The notes under the pieces: generated by a model
What the model saw: only the letters and a program-made list of their open reading frames with translations
What the model was told of the DNA's origin: nothing
Database searches by the model: none
Translations under genes and position numbers: made by a program
Shown here: in pieces, positions 27,571-36,478 of the stretch
Numbering within the stretch: position 1 is the stretch's first letter
Layout: the number at the start of each line of letters is the position of its first letter
NCBI GenBank assembly: GCA_013697245.1
Contig: JACCXH010000066.1
Location: 1 to 64,000 of the forward strand
Length of the DNA stretch: 64,000 nt
Direction of reading: 5' to 3'
DNA from: Bacteroidota bacterium
GTDB lineage: Bacteria; Bacteroidota; Bacteroidia; B-17B0; Aurantibacillaceae

Positions 27571-27984
27571 ATGAAAAAACTATTTTTACTGACCATCGTT
27601 TTATTAAAGTTTAACGGTTTTTCTCAAACCATTCAAAATAGCAGTTATAGCACTGTTGGTTATATTAAAGATGATGGCACTGTTCAAAACCAAAGCTATT
27701 CTACCATTGGTTATATTAAAAAAGATGGCACCGTTCAAAACCAGAGCTATTCAACCATTGGTTATATAAAAGAAGATGGTGCAGTGCAAAATCAAAGCTA
27801 TTCAACAATTGGTTATATAAAAGAAAATGGCGCTATTCAAAATCAGAGCTATTCAACCATAGGCTATATTAAAGATGACGGTACATTGCAAAATCAAAGT
27901 TATTCAACTATTGGTTATGCTAAAAATGTAAATAAAAAATGGGCTGCTGCTGCCGTTTTTTTCTTCTTTTATCGGTTAAATTAG
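27571..27984 (+). CDS. Secreted tandem-repeat protein of the five-fold beta-flower type
   Basis: A 137-residue protein with a signal peptide ending near GFSQ. Residues 23-105 hold five full 17-residue repeats, NQSYSTIGYIKxDGTVQ with few changes, followed by a sixth partial copy (NQSYSTIGYAKN). The C-terminus is WAAAAVFFFFYRL. Repeats of this form are annotated in Bacteroidota as beta-flower proteins, a closed ring of short beta blades; function is not established. It follows rimO after 11 bases without an obvious promoter of its own, so it is likely cotranscribed. The near-identity of the DNA repeats suggests recent expansion or gene conversion. Confidence 0.75.
   Translation: MKKLFLLTIVLLKFNGFSQTIQNSSYSTVGYIKDDGTVQNQSYSTIGYIKKDGTVQNQSYSTIGYIKEDGAVQNQSYSTIGYIKENGAIQNQSYSTIGYIKDDGTLQNQSYSTIGYAKNVNKKWAAAAVFFFFYRLN
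27637..27933 (+). repeat. 51-base tandem repeats coding the beta-flower units
   Basis: Five complete and one partial copy of a 51-base unit (17 codons), differing mostly at third codon positions, for example in ATTGGTTATAT against ATAGGCTATAT. The length is a multiple of three, so copy number can change without a frameshift. Confidence 0.85.
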
Positions 27985-28078
27985 ACTTATTTTCGTGAAG
28001 TAATGTGCCATATTTGGTTGCTTTACTTGTAAGAAGTGTAAATATATCAAAACATACTTTTTATTGAACAATAATTCA

Positions 28079-28109
28079 TTTGCAATGTTTTCTAAATTAG
28101 TTATATTTG
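28079..28109 (+). promoter_or_regulatory. Strong candidate promoter (TTTG-N19-TATATTTG) ahead of hppD
   Basis: TTTG at 28079-28082 and TATATTTG at 28102-28109 are separated by exactly 19 bases, matching the Bacteroidota -33/-7 consensus. Transcription would begin near 28113, about 127 bases before hppD and 7 bases before a 17-codon frame. Confidence 0.7.
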
Positions 28110-28119
28110 AGATACAAAA

Positions 28120-28173
28120 ATGGCAAATCGCAAAATATTAAGGGCCCTTTCTATGGCTATGTGGAGTCAATAA
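28120..28173 (+). CDS. Possible 17-residue leader peptide upstream of hppD
   Basis: An ATG placed 10 bases after the -7 element opens a frame encoding MANRKILRALSMAMWSQ, then TAA. The spacing from promoter to ATG matches other genes of this window (4-8 bases from -7 element to start), which argues for translation. It could be a leader peptide controlling hppD or a small protein. Chance occurrence of an 18-codon frame is quite possible. Confidence 0.35.
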   Translation: MANRKILRALSMAMWSQ

Positions 28174-28239
28174 TATCTCTTATTAATTTACAATTTTCTA
28201 AAAAATTGACAATTTTATTCATATTTAAAAAAATTTACA

Positions 28240-29403
28240 ATGGCATCTAAAGAAATAAAGAACGTAGAATACGGATTAGAAAAAATATTTGAAGGCGCAC
28301 AAGACTTCTTACCATTATTAGGAACAGATTATGTGGAGTTTTATGTTGGTAATGCCAAACAAGCTGCTCACTATTACAAAACTGCATTTGGTTATCAATC
28401 TTATGCTTATGCAGGACTTGAAACCGGTTTAAAAGACCGTGCATCTTATGTTTTAAAACAAGATAAGATCCGCCTGGTATTAACTACAGCCTTAAACAGC
28501 AATTCGCCAATTGGCGAGCATGTAAAAAAACACGGTGATGGTGTTAAGGTTATTGCACTATGGGTGGAAGATGCCCGTAAAGCCTTTGAAGAAACAACTA
28601 AACGCGGCGCCAAACCTTTTATGGAGCCTACTGTTGAAAAAGACGAACAAGGCGAAGTAGTTCGCTCAGGTATTTATACGTATGGCGAAACAGTACATAT
28701 TTTTGTTGAACGTAAAAACTATAAAGGCATTTTTTTACCGGGTTATAAAGAATGGAAAAGCGATTACAACCCAGCACCCGTTGGTTTAAAATTTATTGAT
28801 CACATGGTTGGCAACGTAGGTTGGAACCAAATGAATGCTACTGTAAAATGGTACGAAGATGTAATGGGCTTTGTGAATTTTTTAAGCTTTGATGATAAAC
28901 AAATTACCACTGAGTACTCTGCTTTAATGAGCAAAGTAATGAGCAACGGTAACGGACGAATTAAATTTCCAATAAACGAACCCGCTGAAGGAAAGAAAAA
29001 GTCACAGATAGAAGAATACATTGATTTTTATGAAGGTGCCGGCGTTCAGCATTTAGCTTTGGCTACAGATGACATTATAAAAACAGTTGCCGAATTAAAA
29101 GCGCGTGGTATTGAATTTTTACCACCACCACCACAAGCATATTACGATGATATTCCAAGACGTTTAGGTGTGCACATGGATATTATGAAAGAAGATATAA
29201 AAGAGCTTCAACGTTTATCTATTTTGGTAGATGCGGATGAAGAAGGTTATTTATTACAGATCTTTACAAAACCGGTGGAAGACCGCCCTACTCTTTTTTA
29301 TGAAATAATTCAACGTATGGGTGCTAAAGGTTTTGGTGCGGGTAATTTTAAAGCGCTGTTCGAATCTATTGAAAGAGAGCAAGCCTTAAGAGGAACATTA
29401 TAA
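28240..29403 (+). CDS. hppD: 4-hydroxyphenylpyruvate dioxygenase
   Basis: A 387-residue non-haem iron enzyme that turns 4-hydroxyphenylpyruvate into homogentisate in tyrosine breakdown. It is built of two VOC domains. Iron ligands are visible as His188 (DHMVGN), His271 (VQHLALATDD) and Glu355 (FYEIIQR). The C-terminal helix ends GAGNFKALFESIEREQ as in the family. No other gene of the tyrosine pathway lies in the window. The gene has its own promoter with a long leader and an intrinsic terminator at 29427-29459. Confidence 0.96.
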   Translation: MASKEIKNVEYGLEKIFEGAQDFLPLLGTDYVEFYVGNAKQAAHYYKTAFGYQSYAYAGLETGLKDRASYVLKQDKIRLVLTTALNSNSPIGEHVKKHGDGVKVIALWVEDARKAFEETTKRGAKPFMEPTVEKDEQGEVVRSGIYTYGETVHIFVERKNYKGIFLPGYKEWKSDYNPAPVGLKFIDHMVGNVGWNQMNATVKWYEDVMGFVNFLSFDDKQITTEYSALMSKVMSNGNGRIKFPINEPAEGKKKSQIEEYIDFYEGAGVQHLALATDDIIKTVAELKARGIEFLPPPPQAYYDDIPRRLGVHMDIMKEDIKELQRLSILVDADEEGYLLQIFTKPVEDRPTLFYEIIQRMGAKGFGAGNFKALFESIEREQALRGTL

Positions 29404-29411
29404 TTAATGAA

Positions 29412-30131
29412 TTAATTTTTCCAGCTAAAGCAAACATCTAAACGGTGTTTGCTTTTTTTATGCAAAGTCATTTTTCCGAAAAAATGACGTTTAAACTTCG
29501 CGAATTTTTTACTGAAGATATGCGCTGTTGAATGCGAAGAAGATGAACCTGAAGACCTGGTAAAAGAACGGCCTCTTAAACTTACAGAAAGATCTACATT
29601 AAAATTTATTTGCGAGCCCAAATTAGATACGTCTTGTTGGTTATATGAATTACCACCTTGCGATTGAGTATTTGGTGCATTTATAGACTGGATATCATCG
29701 TTATTTATAAAATTAATTGTTTGAACTTGTGGGTTATATAAATTACCAAGCACTTCTGGGTTTGAATGACTAGCTGTTAAAATTTCTGTTACCTTTACGT
29801 TTGCCTGAACTACAGGCGTTGTTCTAGGGCGACGTCTTACACTTGGTGTAACCGGGGTTTTATTTGTAATGATGGTTTTTAGCTGCGTGTTTTTTTGAGC
29901 CGGTGTAGCTTTTACTATATTTCTCTTTACCTGCTGCCTATGCACAACAGTATTATTTAACCGAACATTTAAATTTGACAAATTATTTGAAACATTATCA
30001 TTAAAGACATTACCACGACTTTGACTATTTATATTTGAAATGTTATTTGCAAAAAACGCTTGCTGTTGTTGAACTTGTGAATGTGCCAACTGTGTTATTA
30101 AACCTAAACTGCCAATAATAATTATCTTCAT
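29412..30131 (-). CDS. Uncharacterised Asn/Gln-rich secreted protein
   Basis: A 239-residue protein with a signal peptide (about residues 1-19, ending AHSQ). The mature part is low-complexity: Asn-rich (NNISNINSQSRGNVFNDN), a proline/arginine patch (TPSVRRRPRTTPVV), a Ser-rich stretch (RSSGSSSSHSTAH), and a very basic C-terminus (KKFAKFKRHFFGKMTLHKKS). I recognise no domain. The last 16 codons overlap the hppD terminator in antisense, so the natural C-terminus is uncertain. Probably disordered and exported. Confidence 0.6.
   Translation of the reverse strand: MKIIIIGSLGLITQLAHSQVQQQQAFFANNISNINSQSRGNVFNDNVSNNLSNLNVRLNNTVVHRQQVKRNIVKATPAQKNTQLKTIITNKTPVTPSVRRRPRTTPVVQANVKVTEILTASHSNPEVLGNLYNPQVQTINFINNDDIQSINAPNTQSQGGNSYNQQDVSNLGSQINFNVDLSVSLRGRSFTRSSGSSSSHSTAHIFSKKFAKFKRHFFGKMTLHKKSKHRLDVCFSWKN
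29427..29459 (+). terminator. Intrinsic terminator of hppD, inside the 3' end of the opposing gene
   Basis: AAAGCAAACA (29427-29436) pairs perfectly with TGTTTGCTTT (29446-29455) around a 9-base loop and runs into TTTT. It lies 23 bases past the hppD stop but within the coding frame of the minus-strand gene 29412-30131. Confidence 0.85.
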
Positions 30132-30242
30132 GGTATTTGTTTTATCAAATATCTTAAAAGCAAATAATGAGAAGTAAAAAACACTGTTAACGAAAGATAA
30201 AATAAATTTGATTTAACTGTTTTTGGGAGATGTTACCAAAAC

Positions 30243-31097
30243 TCAATAGACCGTATAGGTTTTTTCAGTTCTGGCTTTTTCTAGCAATTGATTTTTGTAT
30301 TGATTGATCAATTCTGTTTTCTTTTTATTGATAATAAAATTCTTAATGTTTTGTTTTTCAAAATTTAAAGGTGATAAACCGTTCTTAATTTTAACTTCCT
30401 TTATTCTCAAATAATAATAGTAAAGATCGTCTGTAAACTCCAATACCCTGCCTTGTCCTAAATTAAAATCCGGCTGATCACGAAGTTTTGGAATTTCCTT
30501 TTTTACATCTTCTAAATATAACCAAGTGCTATCATTCATAAAAAAATTCTCTGCATTTTGCATACACAGACTCTTTAACGGTTCTACATCTTTTGGCACA
30601 TAAGCATAGGAGCGTAATAAACGTTTTATCTTTTCCAGTGCAGGGGCTTTTATAGGAATTTTAAAATAATCTACTTTAATAATATTTTCCTTTAATATAA
30701 AATTGTCTTCATGATCGCTGTAATATTGCTCTATTTCACGCTTTGAGATATTGGTATCAAGATTTGCCTCAATTAATTTTGTCTGGTAAATATAATTTAC
30801 CAGTGATTTTTTATAGGATTCTACTTGCTTATCAATCTCTATCTCATCCGCATTTAATTTGCTAATTGCTTCCTGGTAGAATAAAGATTCGATGGCCCAG
30901 TTCTCGATTGATTTTTTCGCCAGGATCATGCTATCCTTAACCGATTCAATGGAAATATAATTTTCTTTATAATCCTCCAAACTCAAAATCTCGCTACCGG
31001 CTTTGGCTATAGGTTTCAATACTGTTTCGTTCTTATCCGAATCGCCATTGCAGGAAACTAAGATCAAACAAATGAATATGTAAATAATTGAGCGCAA
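30243..31097 (-). CDS. SurA-like periplasmic lipoprotein without a clear parvulin domain
   Basis: A 284-residue lipoprotein; the lipobox is LVSC (Cys16). The helix-rich region has the look of a SurA chaperone core (SILSLEDYKENYISIES, then EIEIDKQVESYKKSLVNYIY and SKREIEQYYSDHEDNFILKE) and the C-terminus returns to helices (NFEKQNIKNFIINKKKTELI). A full PpiC catalytic fold is not evident. The start is TTG because no ATG is in frame after the upstream stop. It follows the outer-membrane protein gene by 22 bases. With the 700-residue foldase upstream it likely assists outer-membrane protein maturation. Confidence 0.7.
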   Translation of the reverse strand: MRSIIYIFICLILVSCNGDSDKNETVLKPIAKAGSEILSLEDYKENYISIESVKDSMILAKKSIENWAIESLFYQEAISKLNADEIEIDKQVESYKKSLVNYIYQTKLIEANLDTNISKREIEQYYSDHEDNFILKENIIKVDYFKIPIKAPALEKIKRLLRSYAYVPKDVEPLKSLCMQNAENFFMNDSTWLYLEDVKKEIPKLRDQPDFNLGQGRVLEFTDDLYYYYLRIKEVKIKNGLSPLNFEKQNIKNFIINKKKTELINQYKNQLLEKARTEKTYTVY

Positions 31098-31119
31098 ATA
31101 ACTATCCCTTAAAAATAAT

Positions 31120-32103
31120 TTAATTTTTTATAACATTATCAAAAACTTTTTCCCAAAATGTTTTACCAAACAATACACTAAAACCTACCTGTACATAAGG
31201 ACTAGGATTTATACCGAATTTTGTTGGCACATTGTCTGTTTTTGTATACTGCAAATTTTGGTAAAAGATATAACCGCCTTCCACCCTAGCCATTAACGAT
31301 CTTGAGAACTTATACCTGAAGCTTGCATAAGTTAAACCTGCGTAATAGTTTAAATTTTTGCGCTTTGTTACATAAAGTATTCCATTTCTGTATCCGTCAA
31401 AACTTGCGCCTACTGTAATTAATGTATTATTGTCTTTATACTGCAAATTTACTTGTGCCGGTAAGGTGTAATTAAAAACAAAATTTTTACCAATAGGTTC
31501 GCTGCCGCCAAAGAAAGGTGTAGGTAAAAATAAACCATCGCTGTAAGTTGCCGCAATGCCATAAAAAAAATTACGTTTCAAGCCTCGTAAATGTAACTGA
31601 CCAAATAATGCAGAGGCTCTTGGCACAGCATTATTAACAGTTTTATCTTGTTCGGCAATAGTTACTGTGGCAGAATAAAATTGTACTCTGTATTTTTTCG
31701 ATAAACGCAAACCCATTAAGCCTGCTGTAGCGTTCATAATGTTTTTTTGAGGCAAAGTATCAAAGCCAATGTTTATTTGCCTTGCAGTAAGCCTTAAAAC
31801 GCCCAGGGTTTGCGATGCCTTAAATCGCAAACTGTTTTTAAGAATGTCTTTTATTTTTAAACTTTGAAGATCTAACTTAACATCGGCACTAAATTTTGTT
31901 TTAATAGGAAAAGTAAAAATGCTGTTTACTTCTTTTTGATTGAACACACCACTTGTATCTTTAAACCTTGCGTCTGTAATGTATTTTGACTCTACGCGGA
32001 CCCTTGGCCTGAACAGCTGTTCTATCTGTTCCACTTCAAATGTTTGCGCTTTTGATAAGGCCACGAAAACAATTAAAAGAAAATATAAAAAATGTTTATT
32101 CAT
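31120..32103 (-). CDS. Outer-membrane beta-barrel protein of unknown function (possibly DUF6268 family)
   Basis: A 327-residue protein with a signal peptide ending near SKAQ and regularly alternating amphipathic strands through to the C-terminus (FYGIAATYSDGLFLP, NLNYYAGLTYASFRYKF, PSPYVQVGFSVLFGKTF), typical of a barrel. The family name is from memory and uncertain. It sits between two SurA/PpiC-type foldase genes, so it may be their client or simply cotranscribed with the lipoprotein downstream. A terminator separates it from the foldase upstream. Confidence 0.65.
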   Translation of the reverse strand: MNKHFLYFLLIVFVALSKAQTFEVEQIEQLFRPRVRVESKYITDARFKDTSGVFNQKEVNSIFTFPIKTKFSADVKLDLQSLKIKDILKNSLRFKASQTLGVLRLTARQINIGFDTLPQKNIMNATAGLMGLRLSKKYRVQFYSATVTIAEQDKTVNNAVPRASALFGQLHLRGLKRNFFYGIAATYSDGLFLPTPFFGGSEPIGKNFVFNYTLPAQVNLQYKDNNTLITVGASFDGYRNGILYVTKRKNLNYYAGLTYASFRYKFSRSLMARVEGGYIFYQNLQYTKTDNVPTKFGINPSPYVQVGFSVLFGKTFWEKVFDNVIKN

Positions 32104-32104
32104 A

Positions 32105-32150
32105 TTAAAAAAAAAGCCGACTGCTTTTTAATTTTAAAACAGTCGGCTAG
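32105..32150 (-). terminator. Rho-independent terminator after the large PpiC/SurA gene
   Basis: On the minus strand AGCCGACTG pairs with CAGTCGGCT and is followed by nine T. It lies 17 bases past the foldase stop and touches the start region of the outer-membrane protein gene. Confidence 0.88.
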
Positions 32151-32166
32151 TAATTTTTTTGAAGTT

Positions 32167-34269
32167 TTATTTAATGGTGGTTAACACCTCTTTGTTTGTT
32201 TGCACAACGTATTTATTTTTTAAATAGCTCAGCCATTCTTTTTCTAAATAGTTTTGGTAATCTGCAGTCACCATCCCGCGACTCTCAGCCAATGTTTTAG
32301 GAGATTTGGGCAATATTTTATTTACGTTTATCACAAATATTTTTTTCTCTTTGTCATCGTTGATGTCTTTTGGGGCCACACCGGCTTTCCAATTATCATC
32401 CACATTTTTATTCTCACCTTTTAAGTAGGTTATATTTTCAACGCTTAAGTTTAATTGCGAAGGCTTATTAACCGTTTCGGTAATTTCTTTTTCAGATTTC
32501 CCTTCCTTTAAAAGTTTTCTTACTTCTTTAGCAATTTTTTCGTTCAAACATTTATAAGTAGTTACGTCAGCGCGATCGGCCCATAAATAATTATTCTTAT
32601 TTTTTTCGTAGAAATCTTTTAAGCCGCTGGTATCTTTCACCGCTTTGCTCCATACTTTTTGATCGGTAAGATCGAACAATAAGATACCATCGCGGTATTC
32701 GCGTAATAAATTTCTAAAGTCAACATACTTTTTCTCTAATTGCGAATCTTCATAGTTTACAATGCTTTCTTCAACCCAGGTCTTGTAAATACCTTTCATA
32801 ACCTCGTGTACATCAGTTGGACTTCTGAATGTCATTTGTGTTTCAAGGAATTTAGCAAACTCATTTTGAGTATATGATCTACCTGCTAAGTTAAAAATCT
32901 CTTTATTTCCTAATTTAGAAGCGCGTGCTGCAGTCCATGTAGCTTTTAGATAGGTTGTATCCATTATTTTATTAAACTCGTCTCTATTGGCTAAATTCTC
33001 TTTAAAATTATTTTCTTTTTTAACACGCTCAATTAAAGCAACTCTTCCTGCTTGCGAACGGCTATCGCGAGCTACACGGGTTTTTAGTTCTGCTTTTACA
33101 TCATTAAATTCAGGTACACCTTTTCTTTCGTTACGCTTAATAATGTGCCAGCCATATTGTGTCATCACCGGCTCAGAATAATCTCCGTTTGCTTTTAAAG
33201 CAAAAGCGGCATCTTCGAAAGCTTTTGGTAATTTACCACTTTTAAAAGGTTGTAATTGTCCACCTCTATCGCTGGTTTGTTTATCATCACTAAACTGTCG
33301 TGCAAGGTCTTCAAAATTTTGTCCGCCTTTTAGTTTTCCGTAGATCTCATCAATTTTTGTTTTTGCGTTTGCTTTATCCTGCTCACTGGCATCTTTACCA
33401 AACTTAGCCATGATGTGAGAAACAAAGATCTCTCCACGGCTATCGCGCTTATCATAGATTTTTAAAATATGGTAACCAAAACGTGTTCTAACAACCGGGC
33501 TAACATCGCCAACTTTGGTAGTGAAAGCGGCAGTTTCAAAAGGGTAAACCATATCTAAAGAAGAAAAGAAATTAAGATCGCCCTTATTATCAACGACAGA
33601 AGGATCGTCGCTTGTTTTTGGAGCAATGTCCATAAATTTATCTGTTGCGTTCTTATAATATTCTGCCAGATATCTTACCGAATTAAATTTTGCCTTGTAA
33701 AGCGAACTGTCTTTTCCTCTTAAAGTTTTAGCCACTTCGGATTGGTTCTTTAATATTTTTTCGTAATTAGATATTTCAGATGCCGTTGGTAATTTTCCTA
33801 AAACAGCGTTCCTGATAATGTGGATCCTTGTCCAACCTTCTAAAGTATCTTTTGGTAAAGCGGTTTCATCTATCCTAACTAAGATATGGCTGGCGCGCAC
33901 CTCTGTTTTCATACGGTTGTAAGCCTCGGTTAAAAGGTTTTCGTTGGTATTTTTATCGGTAAGATAAGGCGCAGCTAATTGACGGCGATACCCTGCTAAT
34001 TCGTTTTTAAAAGAAGTTAACGTATCAAGCCCCATACTTTCAGCTTCAAAAACTTTGCTTTTAAACAATGAGAAAAGATCAACGTATTCGTTAACCGATT
34101 TAGTAGTGTTGTTTACTTCTTTACCATTGTTCTTGCGATAAACGGCTTCAAATTCTGATTTTGTAATTGGTTTACCATTAATTGTCATCACAATAGGTTC
34201 TTGTGCTTTACCGGAGTTAACAAATGCTCCAAGAGCTAAAACAACTGCAACAATTTTATTAATTTTCAT
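32167..34269 (-). CDS. SurA/PpiC-type periplasmic peptidyl-prolyl isomerase
   Basis: A 700-residue exported protein with a signal peptide (GAFVNSGKAQ) followed by a SurA-like N-terminal helical region (MTINGKPITKSEFEAVYRKN). Two parvulin-like segments follow: one at about 125-265 (VRASHILVRIDE to FGYHILKIYDKR) and a better conserved one at 275-385 (EIFVSHIMAKFGKDA, GGQLQPFKSGKLPKAFEDAA, QYGWHIIKRNE). The C-terminal 300 residues are helical and lysine-rich. It probably escorts outer-membrane proteins through the periplasm. It ends at its own terminator. Confidence 0.9.
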   Translation of the reverse strand: MKINKIVAVVLALGAFVNSGKAQEPIVMTINGKPITKSEFEAVYRKNNGKEVNNTTKSVNEYVDLFSLFKSKVFEAESMGLDTLTSFKNELAGYRRQLAAPYLTDKNTNENLLTEAYNRMKTEVRASHILVRIDETALPKDTLEGWTRIHIIRNAVLGKLPTASEISNYEKILKNQSEVAKTLRGKDSSLYKAKFNSVRYLAEYYKNATDKFMDIAPKTSDDPSVVDNKGDLNFFSSLDMVYPFETAAFTTKVGDVSPVVRTRFGYHILKIYDKRDSRGEIFVSHIMAKFGKDASEQDKANAKTKIDEIYGKLKGGQNFEDLARQFSDDKQTSDRGGQLQPFKSGKLPKAFEDAAFALKANGDYSEPVMTQYGWHIIKRNERKGVPEFNDVKAELKTRVARDSRSQAGRVALIERVKKENNFKENLANRDEFNKIMDTTYLKATWTAARASKLGNKEIFNLAGRSYTQNEFAKFLETQMTFRSPTDVHEVMKGIYKTWVEESIVNYEDSQLEKKYVDFRNLLREYRDGILLFDLTDQKVWSKAVKDTSGLKDFYEKNKNNYLWADRADVTTYKCLNEKIAKEVRKLLKEGKSEKEITETVNKPSQLNLSVENITYLKGENKNVDDNWKAGVAPKDINDDKEKKIFVINVNKILPKSPKTLAESRGMVTADYQNYLEKEWLSYLKNKYVVQTNKEVLTTIK

Positions 34270-34398
34270 ATTCGTGTATATAATTTATTTACTTATTTAA
34301 ATTTACGGGAAATGTAATTTCTGTTATTTACGAAACACAACTATTTTCTTAATACATAAAATTTCAGGGCAAAATTAGTTTTTTTTTGATAAAAACAG

Positions 34399-35520
34399 CT
34401 ATTTAATTAGCTCGGCTAATTTTTCATCGAGGGCTGGTCCGCGCAGGTTTTTTGCCACAATTTTGCCTTCTTTATCTAATAGTAAATTTTGAGGGATGCT
34501 TGAGATATTATAGATCTTTCCGGCTTCGTTGCCCCAACCTTTAAGATCGCTTACATGTGGCCAGGTTAAATTATCCTTTTGAATGGCTGCTAACCAGGCA
34601 TCTTTGTTAGAATCGAATGAAACACCCAATACAATAAATCCTTTATCTTTAAAACGGTTATATGCGGAAACTACATTAGGGTTTTCCTGCCTGCAAGGCC
34701 CACACCAGCTTGCCCAAAAATCAACCAAAACATATTTACCTTTAAAATCGGTTAAGTTAATTGGTTTTCCTTCAGGAGTATTTTGTGAGAAATTAGTTGC
34801 TTTATTACCGATCATAGTTCCTTTAATGGCATCTACCCGTTTGGTGGCAAGCTTAATGAACTTAGTATTCTCAATGCTTTTATCAATATAACTTAAAGCC
34901 TCAACAACCACTTCCATTGGAATGTTAGGGTTATTAAAATCGTTGTAAATAATAAAACCACTTACAGCAGATTTTGGATGTGTTTTTACAAAATTCTTTA
35001 AGCCATCAATAAATTTATTATTTAAGCTCTGAAATTCTTCTTTGATCTTACCCATTCCTGCAGCATCACCGGTTTGAGCGTAGGTATTATAATCGGTTTG
35101 CATTTGTTGTTGTTGCGCAACAAATGCGTTTATCATGCCCCTGTATTCGAGGTAATCTTTTTGGGTTTGCCCACCGGTAACTGATGAAAAAACAATCGAA
35201 TCTCCGATCAATGCTGCTTTTAAAGGCTCGCTATCGGCAAAGAAAATATAATTAGGTTGTTCGTTGATATTTCTGGTAGTAGTAAACCAAAACATATTCG
35301 GATCTACACTTTTAACATTGAAATTAAATTTACCGTTCACAACTTTTGCAGAGTCGGTATGATCTTTTTCGTCCCATTTATGGTGTAAGTAAATAGTTTT
35401 TCCCGAAAAATTACGAATCGTTCCATCTATTTTAACAGGAAAGGTTTTAGGCTGACTTTGTTTTTGTGCGTTTGCGAGTGCAAAAGATAAAAACGGAATA
35501 AGTATGAGAGTTTTTTTCAT
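34399..35520 (-). CDS. TlpA-like thiol-disulfide oxidoreductase with N-terminal DUF4369 domain
   Basis: A 373-residue exported protein with a signal peptide (LSFALANAQ). Residues 25-120 form a beta-rich DUF4369-type domain (IDGTIRNFSGKTIYLHHKWD); a helical part follows, and from residue 235 a thioredoxin fold of the AhpC/TSA-TlpA type with the redox motif WASWCGPCRQE near 270 and a cis-Pro at SSIPQNLLLDKEG. It is a periplasmic redox or cytochrome-maturation-like protein. A TATATTTG element lies just upstream. Confidence 0.9.
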   Translation of the reverse strand: MKKTLILIPFLSFALANAQKQSQPKTFPVKIDGTIRNFSGKTIYLHHKWDEKDHTDSAKVVNGKFNFNVKSVDPNMFWFTTTRNINEQPNYIFFADSEPLKAALIGDSIVFSSVTGGQTQKDYLEYRGMINAFVAQQQQMQTDYNTYAQTGDAAGMGKIKEEFQSLNNKFIDGLKNFVKTHPKSAVSGFIIYNDFNNPNIPMEVVVEALSYIDKSIENTKFIKLATKRVDAIKGTMIGNKATNFSQNTPEGKPINLTDFKGKYVLVDFWASWCGPCRQENPNVVSAYNRFKDKGFIVLGVSFDSNKDAWLAAIQKDNLTWPHVSDLKGWGNEAGKIYNISSIPQNLLLDKEGKIVAKNLRGPALDEKLAELIK

Positions 35521-35539
35521 GATAAATAGTGTAATACAA

Positions 35540-35547
35540 CAAATATA
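35540..35547 (-). promoter_or_regulatory. Candidate -7 element for the TlpA-like gene
   Basis: The minus strand reads TATATTTG, ending 19 bases before the ATG at 35520. Confidence 0.5.
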
Positions 35548-35592
35548 CCAAAGCTTTAAGTTAATTGAATTTGTTTTAGAAATTTTAACAAC

Positions 35593-35624
35593 AAAAAACC
35601 CTTCAGTTTCTTGAAGGGTTTTTA
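35593..35624 (-). terminator. Rho-independent terminator after gldN
   Basis: AAAAACCCTTCA (35594-35605) pairs with TGAAGGGTTTTT (35612-35623). The symmetric A/T tails let it work in both directions; it ends the gldKLMN transcript. Confidence 0.9.
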
Positions 35625-35640
35625 AATTATTTTTATTCGG

Positions 35641-36477
35641 TTAGAAATGCCACAGATCGTGCTCCCACCTGAAAATATCCATCTTTATACGGTCAGATTC
35701 AAGTAAGGCATCAATACCTCTGGAATACTCGTTTATATTTCTTCCGTACACATTCGTTTCTTTAGTAATAGTACTTGCAAACTGTCGCTTCCAAAAAATA
35801 TCTTCAAAAGTTCGTCGCTCACTATCATTTTTGGTATTAAATACTTCGTGCTTGGCAAAGAAAGGGCGGCATGATGGGAAATACACCCAAAATTGCTCTC
35901 TCATAGCTTCTTTCTCCTCATCATAAGTATAAATACCCATTCCGATGATACGCACCTCTAAAACCGATTTTTGTTTGTCAAAAAACCAATCTTCTTTTAA
36001 CCTGTATGAACGAATGTTCCTTAAGATACTTAAAGAGTCGCATTGGAAGATCTTGATAACTACTTCTTCCCCTTCAGGAGTATAAGATGTTTGATCGGCC
36101 GAGTCACATTTTTTCAGTTTGTCCCTGATAGCAGATAACTCTAAAGGAATTTGAAATTCTTCGTCGTTAAAAGCAATTACCTGGCCTTGTAAAATATATT
36201 TTGCCAATACCTGAAAAAGAGACATTCTACCTGTAACAAATTCAACAGGATAGTATAAAGGCTGGTTTATTTTTTCGCGCATATCAACATCGCGCCAAAC
36301 GCGTTTTTCCCAGGTAACATCTCCTTCACGAAGGTGAGTGTATGGAATAAAACGACGGTTTACGGCATTCTCTTTATCATAGATACCATCTTTATAATCG
36401 CCGGGTTGAAATACACCCTGCTGAGCAGATGCGCCTAATGATAGAACTGTTAATATGGCAAAAAATAGATTTTTCAT
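35641..36477 (-). CDS. gldN: Type IX secretion / gliding motility protein GldN (PorN)
   Basis: A 278-residue periplasmic protein with signal peptide (LTVLSLGASAQQ). Typical family stretches are INQPLYYPVEFVTGRMSLFQ, FDKQKSVLEVRIIGMGIYTY and EQFWVYFPSCRPFFAKHEVF. With GldK it forms the large periplasmic ring under the outer membrane in T9SS. It is 1 base after gldM and is the last gene of the cluster. Confidence 0.95.
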   Translation of the reverse strand: MKNLFFAILTVLSLGASAQQGVFQPGDYKDGIYDKENAVNRRFIPYTHLREGDVTWEKRVWRDVDMREKINQPLYYPVEFVTGRMSLFQVLAKYILQGQVIAFNDEEFQIPLELSAIRDKLKKCDSADQTSYTPEGEEVVIKIFQCDSLSILRNIRSYRLKEDWFFDKQKSVLEVRIIGMGIYTYDEEKEAMREQFWVYFPSCRPFFAKHEVFNTKNDSERRTFEDIFWKRQFASTITKETNVYGRNINEYSRGIDALLESDRIKMDIFRWEHDLWHF

Positions 36478-36478
36478 A

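Noticed and set aside
27637-27933. Regularly spaced 51-base repeats that could be taken for a CRISPR array
   Set aside because: The repeats adjoin without spacers, keep the reading frame and encode a 17-residue protein repeat.
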